From contig MARA01000004.1 of NCBI GenBank assembly GCA_001792895.1, positions 558,001 to 622,000 on the forward strand: a stretch of 64,000 nt of DNA. The letters run 5' to 3'. A program made the position numbers and the translations under genes. How positions within the stretch are numbered: position 1 is the stretch's first letter; every line of letters starts with the position of its first letter. This stretch comes from Lentinus brumalis. Taxonomy: Eukaryota; Basidiomycota; Agaricomycetes; Polyporales; Polyporaceae. This document shows, in pieces, positions 22,798-34,151 of the stretch. The notes beneath the pieces are model-generated. The model made no database searches. It saw only the letters and a program-made list of their open reading frames with translations, and had not been told where the DNA came from.

Positions 22798-22814
22798 CCT
22801 AACCCCGCGTTAGG
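22798..22814. promoter_or_regulatory. Inverted telomere-repeat-like motif upstream of acetolactate synthase
   Basis: CCTAAC and GTTAGG form a perfect inverted repeat of 6-bp arms around a 5-base spacer (CCCGC), 184 bases upstream of the ALS start codon. Teloboxes of this kind bind Myb-domain factors such as Tbf1 in fungi. Function here is inferred only. Confidence 0.35.
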
Positions 22815-22997
22815 GTGAACATTTATGGAGAATCAGGTGACTCGAGATGAGGAGCGAGAATCTCGGTGGGAATGACTCGGACGTCGAGTTTATAGACTTG
22901 GGTGGACTCAAGTCCGGTCTGACTCTGCCCCACTTTTCCTCTGACTGCTCCCTTGCTCTTCGCCGTCGTCGCTCTCGTCGTCGTCGCCGTCGCCAGC

Positions 22998-25281
22998 ATG
23001 TCCCTCTCAGCCTCCAGGATGCGCGTGCCGGCCGCCTCCAAGGCGGTCTCTCCGACGCAGTTCGTCCGTGCTCGCTCTACCGCGGCAAGCGCAAGCGCGT
23101 CGATGGTCGACGCCAAGTCGAGAGTGAGAGAGCACGCCAGGAATATTAGCAGGTCCAGTGCCCGTGAGGCTACTGCTACCTCGTCCACCGTGTACGTGTG
23201 TATGCGTCCTTTCTATGCTTGCGAAGCACTGACTAGACTCATACTTGTAGGCGGCCAGTACCTGCGCCGGGATACCAGCAGCTGCCCACGAGGAACAACG
23301 TTCCTTTCCCCGCACCCTCTCTTCCTCCGTACGCGGCTGAGGACCCCCTCGACCATTCCTTCGTCGGCATGTCCGGTGGCCAGATCTTCCATGAGATGAT
23401 GGTCAGGCATGGTGTCAAGCACGTCTTTGGATACCCCGGCGGCGCCATTCTTCCTGTCTTCGATGCCATCTATAACTCCCCTCAGTTCGACTTCGTTCTT
23501 CCGAGGCACGAGCAGGGCGCCGGCCACATGGCGGAGGGATACGCTCGTGTGACGGGCAAGCCCGGTGTTGTCCTCGTCACCTCCGGCCCAGGGGCAACGA
23601 ATGTCATCACCCCTATGCAGGACGCTCTCAGCGACGGTGTGCCCCTCGTCGTATTCACCGGGCAGGTCGCAACCTCGGCCATCGGCTCCGACGCATTCCA
23701 GGAGGCGGATGTCGTCGGCATCTCCAGAGCATGTACGAAGTGGAACGTGATGGTGAAGGACATCTCCGAGCTCCCACGCCGCATCAACGAGGCATTCAAA
23801 ATCGCGACGTCGGGTCGCCCGGGCCCTGTCCTCGTCGACCTTCCCAAGGATATCACCGCCGGTATCCTCAAGACACCTCTTCCCTACAAGGCGACCACCC
23901 CTGGCAAGCCGCTCGGGCTCCCTTCCAATCCCCTCCTCCCCACCGACCAGTCCATCGACGCCGGTCTCATCCAGCAGGCTGCTAACCTCATTAACCAGGC
24001 CCAGCGGCCCATCATCTACGCCGGCAATGGTGTTCTCTCCTCCGAGCACGGTCCCAGGCTGCTGAAGGAGATCGCGGACCTGGGTAACATTCCTGTCACG
24101 ACGACGCTCCAGGGCCTCGGAGCGTTCGACGAGATGGACGAGAAAAGCCTGCACATGCTTGGCATGCACGGCTCGGCGTATGCCAATCTTGCCATGCAGG
24201 AGGCGGACGTCATCATCGCCCTCGGCGCGCGTTTCGACGACCGTGTTACGGGCAAGCTCGACCTGTTCGCTCCTGCAGCGCGCGCTGCCGCTCTCCAGGG
24301 CCGCGGTGGTATCATCCACTTTGAGATCCAGCCGAAGAACATCAACAAGGTCGTCGATGCCACTATCCCCATCATCGGAGACGTCGTCACGAACATGGCC
24401 GTCCTCGCGCCTCTCATCAAGCCCTCGGCGAGGACGGAGTGGTTCAACGACATCCGGGAGTGGAAGTCGAAGTATCCCTTCACGTACGAGAAGAGCAAGC
24501 CGGGCGCGGCCATGAAGCCGCAGGAGGTCATCGAGGAGCTCAACAAGCAAACGGCGCACAGGAAGGACGATGTCATCGTCACCACTGGTGTTGGCCAGCA
24601 CCAAATGTGGGCAGCGCAGTACTACCGTTGGCGGACACCCCGCTCGATGGTCACTTCCGGTGGACTCGGGGTAAGCCTTATCTCCTAGATCTCGTAAAGG
24701 TTGGACTGCGATCTGACGGTCTTCACCCAGACGATGGGCTTCGGTCTTCCATCAGCGATCGGCGCAAAAGTTGGTGCCCCTCACAAGACTGTGATTGATA
24801 TCGACGGCGACGCGTCGTTCAGCATGACTGCCATGGAGCTCCAGACTGCGTCGCAGTACAGCATTGGCGTCAAGGTACTCGTGCTCAACAACGAGTTCCA
24901 GGGTATGGTCCTCCAGTGGCAAGGTTCGTCATCTTCGGCTGCGTTCTTTCGATTCGAGGGTGTTTCTCACAGGGCATTTTCCTTCTAGATCTATTTTACG
25001 ACGCAAGATACGCCCACACGCGTATGGTTAACCCCGACTTCATTGCCCTTGCGAAGGCGATGCGCATCCATGCCATCCGCTGCGACCGTGCTGAGGACCT
25101 CCCGGCGAAGATGAAGGAGTTCCTCGAGTACGACGACTCGAAGCCCGTGTTCATGGAGTGCTTCGTCGAGAGCAACGAGCACGTGTTCCCCATGGTCCCC
25201 GCCGGCAAGGCGCTGCACGAGCAGCTCGTCCACCCGTCCTTCCGGGAGGCGTACGCCGCGGCCCAGAAGAAGAAGCAATGA
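22998..25281 (+). CDS. ILV2: Acetolactate synthase catalytic subunit, mitochondrial
   Basis: This ThDP- and FAD-dependent enzyme condenses pyruvate with pyruvate or 2-oxobutyrate in the first common step of valine, isoleucine and leucine synthesis. Exons 22998-23191, 23251-24670, 24731-24923 and 24989-25281 give about 699 residues. The N-terminus MSLSASRMRVPAASKAV is a basic presequence for mitochondria, which favours this ATG over the upstream in-frame one at 22953. Key segments are YPGGAILPVFDAIY, LPRHEQGAGHMAEGYAR with the ThDP-activating Glu, RPGPVLVDLPKDI, and the ThDP site DIDGDASFSMT at the C-terminal side. The herbicide-site segment reads FTGQVATSAIGSDAF, with Ala where yeast Ilv2 and plant enzymes have Pro. 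The regulatory small subunit is not in this window. Confidence 0.97.
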
Positions 25282-26182
25282 GATCCTCCTCCTACCTCCG
25301 CCTTGATACTACTATCCTTATCTTCGCCGCTTTAGACACTCGGGCTGCGGGCCCCCCACCTTCCGTCCGTCGTGCTTTTACTTACTGGGGATACGGGCCC
25401 GCGCGCTCTCACCACACGTTACCGTTGCTTTGGCATCTCGCTGCGCGCATTTAGTCGCATGTACATTGATTGGTCTGTCGTTCATTTGGATCGGGAAAGA
25501 AGCAAAAGTCCCCAGTCCCAGTTCTGGGGACCCCATGTATCTACTACGCATCTACGCACCGCTGGGAAAAGGCCATTGGGGCCACGCTTGTTTACGTTTC
25601 AGAACCCTACTTATGTGCATGGTGCAGCTCGCGTAAATCCCCGGACTGCCACCATGGTGGGCGTCGGAGCAGAGATATGTGCTGTGGTCGATCGTCGACG
25701 TTCGGCAAGCTTTGGATGCGTCTGCAAAAGCTTCTACTGCACGTAGTAAGTAGTTACAGCGGAGGCGATAGGCGGCGAATCGGATACATCAGATGTGGAA
25801 TACCTCGTCGCTCAATTGTCCATGAGAAAGCCTGGCTCATCTTCGAGCTCCGAATACCCCCGCGGAGGTGTATGGATCGTCGGTTTGTTGTCTGTCAGAA
25901 GCTCCAGAATGTACTGGCTCCGACCGCGCGGTGATGCAGAAACTTGAGGACGTCCGAAGGCGGCCGCTGCCACTATCGTGAACTGACGTCGACCATTCAC
26001 GAGGAACTCCTCCTATCCCGTGTTATTGCAGCAAGTCTTCCGGGGTCCAACAAATACAGGTCGGCGGTGCAGCGTCCCGCAGTCCACAACTCTTGAGTCC
26101 GTCGCAAGCTTTCCTGATATCTTCGTGGATGATATTGCGGCGGGATGCGACGGGAGCGCGAAAGTGGACTCGCCCCCCGGGT
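25282..26182. other. Convergent intergenic region
   Basis: About 900 bases lie between the ALS stop and the end of the minus-strand NTPase gene. Open frames of 60-150 codons occur but have no domain and no splice logic. I read this as 3' UTRs and spacer. Confidence 0.5.
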
Positions 26183-28234
26183 CTACGTACATGCCTCCAC
26201 TGGAACCTGGAGCAGATAAATGTCGCCTGGATGATCGACCTGACCAATGTCCTTATCCCATCCCGGGGGCATCTTGTACATGAACGAGTCGTTCTCGACC
26301 GGGTCGTTCGTGGAGACGAGCACATGTTGGATCTTGACAGAGGGTGACGAGACCGGTTCCGAGCCCTTCCTCGGCGGTCCTATCGACTGCAACTGACGAC
26401 GCAAGAGCGAGACAAGCATGCGAATTACCCGCCAGCTGTGCCGTGGCACAAGGTCTCCGTACATATCCGTCGTCGCCATCTGGAGCAGCCAGAGCGTGGC
26501 GGACCTGGACTTCTCGTCGATGTCGACAGTGACGGCATCGATGAGGGGGAAGCTCGGGTCGACGGGCGTGTAGTAAGAACGGGGTAGCAGTGTGTCCGGT
26601 AGTCCACGATACTGCACCCTCTTGCGCTTGAACTTCGGGAATGACAGCATGGCCGGAGTCCTGCAGACGCGGAAGGTGAGTGGGTCGTCGTCGTTCCTGA
26701 TCATGGCGCGGAGAGTCCACGGCCAGCGACCGACGGTTTCCGTGAGGGCGCGGTGAGCGAACGGCTCCAGCAATCGTCCTGTGATAGGCCTGGCCTCCGG
26801 AACACTCATGAACAAGGAGAGCGTCTTGCGTGCGGCAGCCCCCTGCCATTCGTCCACGAGTCGTTCAGCTATCGTCTTGGCGATTGAACGAGACCTGAAC
26901 GCAAGCGTCCAACATATAGCACCGTCTCGATGAATTCGATCAATGTCGCTGAAGACTATGAGGTGAGGGTCGAGGGGAACGCGTATTCGCCAGGCTACTT
27001 GGAAGGCCTCCAGGATGCGCTTTAGGTCGGTGCACGAAACCTCGAGCGCTGCTTCGAAGCGTGCTTTCTCCGTCGCGGGATTCATCGTGGCAGCGTACAC
27101 GTCAAGGGGAACCCGTCCGACTGCATCGATGGCGATGTCCAGCATCGTCTCAATCATGGACTCAACCGAGTCGGGACGCTCCTCGCCATAGACAGAGCGG
27201 AGAGCATTCATGACGCCCGAACTCCCCAGAAACTGGTGTTGAGGCCAAGCATCGAGTGCTGACTGTAAACCTTCCCGATAGCTGTCAAATTGTTCATGCA
27301 GAGGGAATCTGGTGTACGTGTACATGCATGAGCAAGCGTTCCCGACCAAGGATGTAACATACGCGTCGTATAGCTCTTGACGAGTCCATAACGGAAGACC
27401 GCCCAGATGAGCGAAACGCTCTTCGGCCCAATCCCAGGAAATGTTCGCCTTAGGAGGGGGCGCCTGAACCGGGAAGCAGAGCGCGCAAAGAGCTAAGAGT
27501 GGAGGATAGGCTATGTCTTGTGTAGAAGTGTCGACATCGAAGAGTGACCAGATAAACCCGTTCTCGGAGGTGGGGAGGGAATAGAGTTCTGTCTCTGGGG
27601 AGGTGCTGTCGATTTCCTACTATAGACCTTGTCGTGCAGGAAGAGGAGCGGCGGATTGGACTGCATGTAGAGCAGAACCACGTGCCCGTCTCGGAGCAGG
27701 GAAACATGGAAATAGTGGAGAAACGCAGTCTTTCCTGCACGCAAGGTCACTTTGGTGTCAGCAAGCCAGTAGTGTATATGGACTCAGCACTCACCCACGC
27801 CGGGATCTCCCTGATCAACGCACCGCTTGTCCGTGACATCAACGCCGCTATTTCCCAAATGGAATTGCGAGTGTACACATAAGACTCACGGACAAGGACA
27901 GATTCCTCCTTCGTTCGAAAGGAGAGCTTGCAATGGCTCCTCGGGATCTTCAGAGGTAGGACGGTCCCGGCTCGGTGCAGAGGAATCCGATACTCGCGCC
28001 AACGTTTGTTGAAGGCTTGCCACTCGGGAGTTGCGAGCTCCCAATTCTGCTGTGATGCCTCATCGTGCCACTTCCACTCCTGTGAATCTGGGGTAGTGAT
28101 ATGAGCGGTCATTGAGCTCATCATGAAGTGAGGAATGTACCTGAGGAGGTATCCCGGCGGAATTGGTCCACGAGTTCAGCATCCGAGTTTTCCTGCCGCG
28201 CAAGCTGGGCGAGATGAACCGGAGTCTGGAACAT
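26183..28234 (-). CDS. RHS/Crinkler-like P-loop NTPase, frame broken twice
   Basis: This resembles the RHS-protein/Crinkler-type NTPases that are expanded in many basidiomycete genomes; their cellular role is poorly known. Exons run 28234-28141, 28087-27795 and 27734-26183. The N-terminus is MFQTPVHLAQLARQ, followed by the conserved block DSQEWKWHDEAS. A Walker A motif GDPGVGKTAFLHYF is split by the second intron after GDPGVG. The block HVVLLYMQSNPPLLFLHD follows, then IWSLFDVDTSTQDI and a long C-terminal region ending VDHPGDIYLLQVPVEACT. Two single-base losses interrupt the frame, in CCC at 27809-27811 just before the Walker A motif and in CC at 27616-27617. They could be sequence error or true decay. 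No secretion signal is seen. Confidence 0.7.
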
Positions 28235-28602
28235 CAGGAAGACGCAGACGCTCCGTTCAGTAGCTCAGGAGAAGGAGAGGAGGAGAGGAGGAGAGGGCCG
28301 CCCGTTTCGGAACACTTGCGAGCTATATAAATTAGCGGAAAGGGGCAAAAGCCTGATCGCTTGAAACTCTAGTTGGGGAGGGATGTGCCAGAGGGATGTG
28401 TCTCGATATGGAAGCCGCGGCCTTTTTCGCCTTGCATGTCCAGCACGTCGCGGCCACGATCAGTGTGGCATTCGCAGCATGGATAAGTTGTGCATTGCAG
28501 ATGCGCATTCCGGTTCTTGACCTCCCTAAAATACGCTATAATAGGAGATAATCAAGCCATTACCAAACCACCGTGGCTGGCATGCACCACGATCCTCGAA
28601 GC
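28235..28602. other. Intergenic region between two minus-strand genes
   Basis: About 370 bases hold the promoter of the NTPase gene and the 3' flank of the prephenate dehydrogenase gene. A purine-rich GAGGAGAGGAGG stretch lies near 28272-28295. No gene is visible. Confidence 0.55.
28324..28330 (-). promoter_or_regulatory. TATA-like element upstream of the NTPase gene
   Basis: On the minus strand TTATATA lies about 90 bases before the ATG at 28234, a normal distance for a TATA box with a short leader. Confidence 0.4.
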
Positions 28603-30275
28603 TCAATTGTCCATCAGAGCCTGGATCATCGCCGAGCCCACCTTCGTCGCCTCCTCGAACCGGGACTCGAAGAATCCCGCCGTGTGCATGAATCGCTGTT
28701 TGTACAACTCGAAGCTCCCAAAGGAGATGCACTGGCTCCACCCCCGGGCGGCGACGCAGAACTCGAGGTCGTCTGAGCGGTGGCTCGTCTCGTACAGCGC
28801 GGCATGGATCGCGGAGTCCAGCCGGGCTTCGGAGCGGAAAAGGTACTCGGCGACTCCGATCCACATCCGGAAGATCGGCGTCGCGGCGAGGTCGAGGTGC
28901 TCGAACGGCTTGATGCCCAGCCGTGCCCAGCAGTCGACCATCGCGAGCAGGGAGAGGTGCGAATTGGGCGGAGTGGACTGGCGGGATAGAGGTGAGATGT
29001 TCTCCGTCGGCTTCTTCCCAAGGCTGAAGCGGTCGAGGATGTCTTCGGAGAGAAGGATAGGTGCGCGTGGTTTCCCGCTGCCGTTGCTGCTTTCACTACC
29101 GGGGCTTTGATCTCCGCTCCCGCCGTCTTTGCCGTTCGAGGCATAGCCAAAGACCTTGGCGCGTGCGTCGTAGATGCGGGTACGGAGCCCCGTGGCATCG
29201 CTCGCAAGCATGAGTTTGAAGATCTCGGTCGTGGACCGCGCAAACTGGTCGATCTGCACGCGAGCGGAGGGGTTGAGGATCGCAAGTCCGGCGTAGACGT
29301 GCCACTTGTTGGAGTAGATACGCAGCATGATGTTCACTTTGACTGTCTCGATCCCGCCGACGTACAGTCCATGCTCCCAGGGGTAGGAAAGCGAGCAGTG
29401 CCAGGCCGTACCCATGCTGAGTGGTGAGAGACGTCAGACATCGTCGGGATGGAAGAGAGGATGTGAATGACTAACCTGAGGAATGCAGCGTGGGTGACGG
29501 CCTGGGTGTTCGCTGTGACTGTGTCGTGGTCTTCGTAGGACAGGTAGACGTAGCGAGAGCGTAGAGGAGCTAGGATGTGCTCGACCAACGTCACGGCATC
29601 ATCGGTCGCGCGGTGACGAATTATCACCTGAAGGCCATGGGTAAGTGCCAATCACCGCGCATGGAATACATACCTACCAGAGGTTGTCCAGCAGTCGAGA
29701 CTGTCGGGCCGTGTAGTGAGTGGCAAGAAACGATGTGCACGTCCGCCGGCAGGTACTTCTCGAAGGCCGCCTTCTCCGGAGCTTTTACAGACGTCTGGCC
29801 CGCGACAATTGCGCCGACCTTCGTTGCTGCTGACAATGAGCCTCAAGGCCAGAGCGAATACAGTAAGTTGCGTACATGGACCATACTCCGCGACAACGCG
29901 ATCGATGTACTCTGCTTCAACAGAGTAGACGATGTAGTCGGAGACGCGAGAGACAAGATGGCCGTCCTTCAGCACATGGATTCCCGGAACGCCTGTAGAC
30001 TGCGGTCTGAGCGTCCGGAGGTTCCCTGGATCAAAGCATATATACCTTCGTACTTGTCCTTCAGGGCGTCATACTTCGTGGGTAGATCGCATATGTATAT
30101 CCTAAAGAGCGAGATGAGGTCATGATTCGCTCAAGGCAGTGCCAACTCACTTTTTCCATCCGGCTTCTGAGAAGCAGCGGGCGTACAGGTTGCCCATAGC
30201 ACCCATGCCGATGAGCCCTATTGCGGGCTGCTCCTCGATGGGCGAGTCAGGGGTGACATCTGGTCGGATGCCCAT
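28603..30275 (-). CDS. TYR1: Prephenate dehydrogenase (NADP+)
   Basis: This enzyme oxidatively decarboxylates prephenate to 4-hydroxyphenylpyruvate in tyrosine synthesis. Six exons in transcript order (30275-30151, 30101-30046, 29992-29876, 29826-29678, 29627-29476 and 29416-28603) join in frame to about 470 residues. The start MGIRPDVTPDSP leads directly into a Rossmann dinucleotide site, IGLIGMGAMGNLYAR. Other marks are VGAIVAGQTSVKAPE, the substrate-site block VSCHSLHGPTV, and LSYEDHDTVTANTQAVTHAAF, followed by the helical dimerisation domain. A Gly/Ser-rich loop (about residues 335-360) is a low-complexity insertion. There is no ACT domain, as usual for fungal Tyr1. Confidence 0.95.
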
Positions 30276-30794
30276 TTTCTAGGTAACCATATGCTCGTCA
30301 GCGTTTGAACTGTGAATTGGAGTGGGGGAGGGCGGTGGATGCTAGGCATGTGGGCAGTCTTGTAAAGGTGATGGCTGTGACCAAGTAAGATTGACTCGGC
30401 GTCTCACAAACTCACCTCCGGCGTTGATTTGGGTTTGTTCGACTCCGATGCTCGTTCTTCGACCGCCGACGTCAACGGAAGAAGACGGGGATGCCAACGA
30501 AGTCGTCGGCTGGGAGATCACCCTGGGGAAGACGGATGCAGTGCAACTGCAAATGACTCGAATTACCGCCGGGTAATGTTTCCGGATCTAAAACAGGCAA
30601 GCAAGTTCGTCTAACCTCGGTGTCTTTTGTGCTGAACCACTACTTACTGTTTCCTCCGTACATGTGTTGTTCGGCACGTCTCCGATGCCTAAGAGGCTCT
30701 GTCTCAGACCCACACGCAGCACGCAGGAGCTTGCAAGACAAAGTCGGATTCACAGCGAGTACTTAGTAACACAGACCCTCGGTTATTCGTTCTT
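30276..30794. other. Promoter region of TYR1 and 3' flank of the WD40 gene
   Basis: About 520 bases separate two minus-strand genes. Short plus-strand open frames around 30391-30614 have no support. Nothing else is seen. Confidence 0.5.
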
Positions 30795-33700
30795 TCACTC
30801 CGACAGTTCGTCCTCGACGAAGGTTCCTGCCGTCTCTCCTCTCATGCCCTCGATTCCATTGTACGGAGGCGGGTCTTTACCCCATCTTCCCAAGAGCCAG
30901 TCAACCCGGCACAGGCCTGACCCTGTCCCGGAAGCAAGCAGGGGCGTATTCGCGAGCCCATTCCCATCGTTCCACACTACCCTATGAACCCCGATCTCTG
31001 GCGGCCAGGCTCCTGTTCCTACGGGTATCGCTTTGTTTTGACGCGTAGCAGCGGGCCTGTTCTGCGTTTCCTGGGTGGAAGAACATATTCAAATCAGCGC
31101 GGTGGCGACCAGGGTGCAGTCAGAAAACGGCACCTTCGGGAGGAAATGCTCGAGCATTCTGTACTCGCGGAGCGCGCGGCTGTAGTCGAGTTGGTAAATC
31201 TTGTGCTCGAGGAAGGGCTGCGGGACGATCAGCGCTAGATTAAGAACCGGCTTGGCAGTCCAACTCACAATGAGCCCGCCTCTCCGTGTGGTCCGCATAG
31301 TGTTTGTAGTCATGCACGACCCGTCTGTCACCCCAATAGCGAGTTGCGGGTGATGGTCAGACGCTGCCAAGCTCTGCCAACGGGGCAAGGGTCAGCCCGG
31401 TCTAACATCATTCTGAACATGACCCTACCCAGATTGGACCATTAGGCTCCAGGATCGTGTGCCCACGCCCAAGCATCATCGGAGATAGAGAGTACGCCTT
31501 GATGATGTTCTCGTGGTCGATCGTGATCGCACTTCCAGTGTACGGGGAGAAACACATCGACGTCACGACATCTAGGAAAACCCTCCCGCATGAGCGAATT
31601 CCAGGTGGAGTAAGCAGCACAACTCACCTCTGGTACGGTTCATGACGTTGCCGCACATGTCCCGGATGTCAGTGACGCATTCCACTCCGTCGTACCCGCC
31701 GCTCACGATGACCGTAGGATCGTCTGCTGTCTCGTCGCCCTCGGCATCGTATATAGGGGCTCGGACCCAGGCAAGAGAGCGGATTGCAGACTGATGAGCG
31801 GTAAAGTAGTGAGTGGGCAGCAGTGCTGGAGAGCCTACAGTCAGTCGTGACCATGTATCGGCCAGCATTAAGTCTGCTCACGCTCTTGGGATCCTTGCGG
31901 CCCTGCTTGCAGTGCTTTAGCAACATTGTAGACCGCGATGTTACCTGTCATTTGCATCAATGAACATTGAGATACCTGTTGCGGCATCAGAGTTCAAGGC
32001 CTAACCATTTGTGCAACCAATCGCGACGACTTCGCTATTCGCCCAATCGAAGGACCAGCAGCATGTCTCTTCAAGCTCGATACGTAGCAGGGGTTCGAGC
32101 TTCACTGTGAATTTGAGGCAGAGTCACATAATTACGGTCAGGTGAAACGCTGCCTGGGTAAGCAACAACTCACCGTACACCGGCTCGTTCTCGGGGTGAT
32201 CCGCGGGCCTCTCAAGGGTGGATGGGTCAGGCACCGCGTAGAAGGTCAAAGACCCATCTTCGAACGTTCCTGCTATGATGCCAAGTTTCCTGGGTGCGGT
32301 ACCGGAGGAACTCACGCCCTGTGTGTGGTATGAGTTGCGATGTGTGAGGTTCCTCAGTGGCGGGCGCGTACCCGGGCTGCATCGTTTGACGGCAGCGGAC
32401 ACCACTTGAGCTCGAAGGCAGGTCCGCTCTCAATGCACAGTACAATTTCGCAACGCATTGTCCCTGATGCTTCACCAGCGGCACCGTCTGGTCCCGGGTT
32501 GTCCACGTCCATTGCGTCGTCGCCCGACCCGGGTGGACCCAGGCTCCAGACTTGAATGCTTGCAGTTGAGGGTCGCTGGACTCGCGAACCAACCATGGGT
32601 GCATGATTGCGGGACGGAAAGGGAGCGACAGCGAGGTATTGCTTCTGCCGGTGATCTGTATTGTGTGAGGCGTTGCGAGCATAGAAGTGAGTAGAACGTT
32701 GGCACGCACGCGCTCGATCATCATGGTGGATGGGGCACCAGTCAAGGCCCCATACCGGTGAGCCGGCATTGAAGACGTGTGATTTGCTTCCAGGGAAGAA
32801 CCGCGCTGAAGGAAGTCCAAACATAGTGCGACAGGCAGCTGGAGAGATACTCACATATTTTGACCGATTCGAACATCTTGACCTCAAGCCGGGTCTGACT
32901 GCCAAACGGCCCGAAGGAGCAAGCTACCGGTGGAGGCGGTTGCAACGTCCCATCATCTGTCGTCTTGATATCACTAGGCAAGTAAGGTGTTGCCTCCCTG
33001 TCACGGAGTCATGATCAACTATGACACGAGACGATCCCGCTCGCCGGACGTACTGCGCAGTCAGCACTTTGATACGGTTCATGACAATGTCTCGGTGTAC
33101 CCGGGGCCGAAGCTCCTTTTCGCTGGACTTGGAGGAACTACACGCCTCCTTGAACCAGGTACGATCTTCCAGGAGTTCCCAGATGGGCCCGGGGCCAACA
33201 TTGTAACCCCACGATTTGTTAACGCGGTCTGTGACCGTGCTGGACGAGGCCCAGGCATTCGTACTTGTAGTCGACGCGGGTTGGAAGAGAACAGGAGGCT
33301 TGGTTAGCCGCTCTGTCTTGTTCTCCTTTTTGTATATACCCATCGGTCTGTGGCGATGGTGCAAGCTAGGAAGGGCATGCGTCTGCCTGTTTGATGTATG
33401 GGCAAGCCCCGGGACCAGCATAACGGACCGCTTGGCCGACGCCTTGGGTTGTGCGCTCTTTCTGCGCGGTGCTGCACTGACTGACTCGCCATATGCGAGA
33501 GAGGGCTCTCGCGTCGACGCGGTACGACGTCGTCGCGGGGCTACACTGGCACTTTCTGCAACGTCGTCTTCTTCGCCCTCGGCGTCTTCGAGAGCCATGT
33601 CATCGTCTTCATCAGCTTCAGCTTGCTGTTCCTGCACGGCATCTGGTTCGAACTCGCTACCGCTCGCGTCGCTTTCGACAGGCTGCGATGGTCCTGCGGC

Positions 33701-33882
33701 GTCATCCTCAAGCCCAGCCCCGCAAGAGACGCGTAGTTTGGACGGGACGCTCGTGTTCGTAGCTGCCTTGACATTATCTACATGCACAGCAGCACCATTT
33801 GTTAGTATATCGCTGGTTGCAGAAGAGAATTCCACCTCCGCTTGCCTTGCGAGGAAGCACGGGGACTGCGAGAAGACTTCAT
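30795..33882 (-). CDS. WD40-repeat protein, candidate TFIIIC subunit (Sfc6/GTF3C2-like)
   Basis: The protein would belong to TFIIIC, which binds the B box of tRNA genes to recruit Pol III. The short first exon (33882-33836, MKSSRSPRASSQGKR) joins at 33766 to RQLRTRASRPNYASLAG. The 69-nt intron between them carries a perfect TACTAAC branch site. An acidic stretch and a basic AT-hook-like region follow, then GIYKKENKTERL and VNKSWGYNVGPGPIWELLED, which resemble the linker of fungal TFIIIC WD40 subunits. About seven WD-like segments follow across several small exons (VWGLDWCPI, AIRSLAWVR, VTSMCFSPY, PLLASGTGSGLCRVDWL), ending VEDELSE at 30795. One base is missing in the GGG run near 33713. The WD40 fold is clear; the TFIIIC assignment is from overall layout. 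Confidence 0.65.
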
Positions 33883-34151
33883 GAGCAACCCCTCTCAGCG
33901 CGTACGTGCTTCACTTACTGTGATATCGCTCTTTTATTTTTCGCACCTCAAGACGTGCAAAATCGGTTTGTGGATATGGTGGTGGTTCTAGGACAGTTGA
34001 CTTTTACGGACGTAGACGCGACGCGTGTGGTGAACCCAACTCCGAGAAAGTCGGACTCGGACCACCGGGGAGCGTTTACCGGATCCCCCAACAACGCTCG
34101 AGCTTACTTATACTCAGACTTCTCGCGCAATGGGCCGTCTTCGCCCCAACC
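33883..34151. promoter_or_regulatory. Bidirectional promoter region
   Basis: Only 269 bases separate the divergent WD40 and alcohol dehydrogenase start codons, so the two genes share this promoter space. No obvious TATA box is positioned for either. Confidence 0.45.

Noticed and set aside
30391..30614. Two overlapping short plus-strand frames between TYR1 and the WD40 gene
   Set aside because: They lie in the TYR1 promoter, have no domain and end at arbitrary stops.
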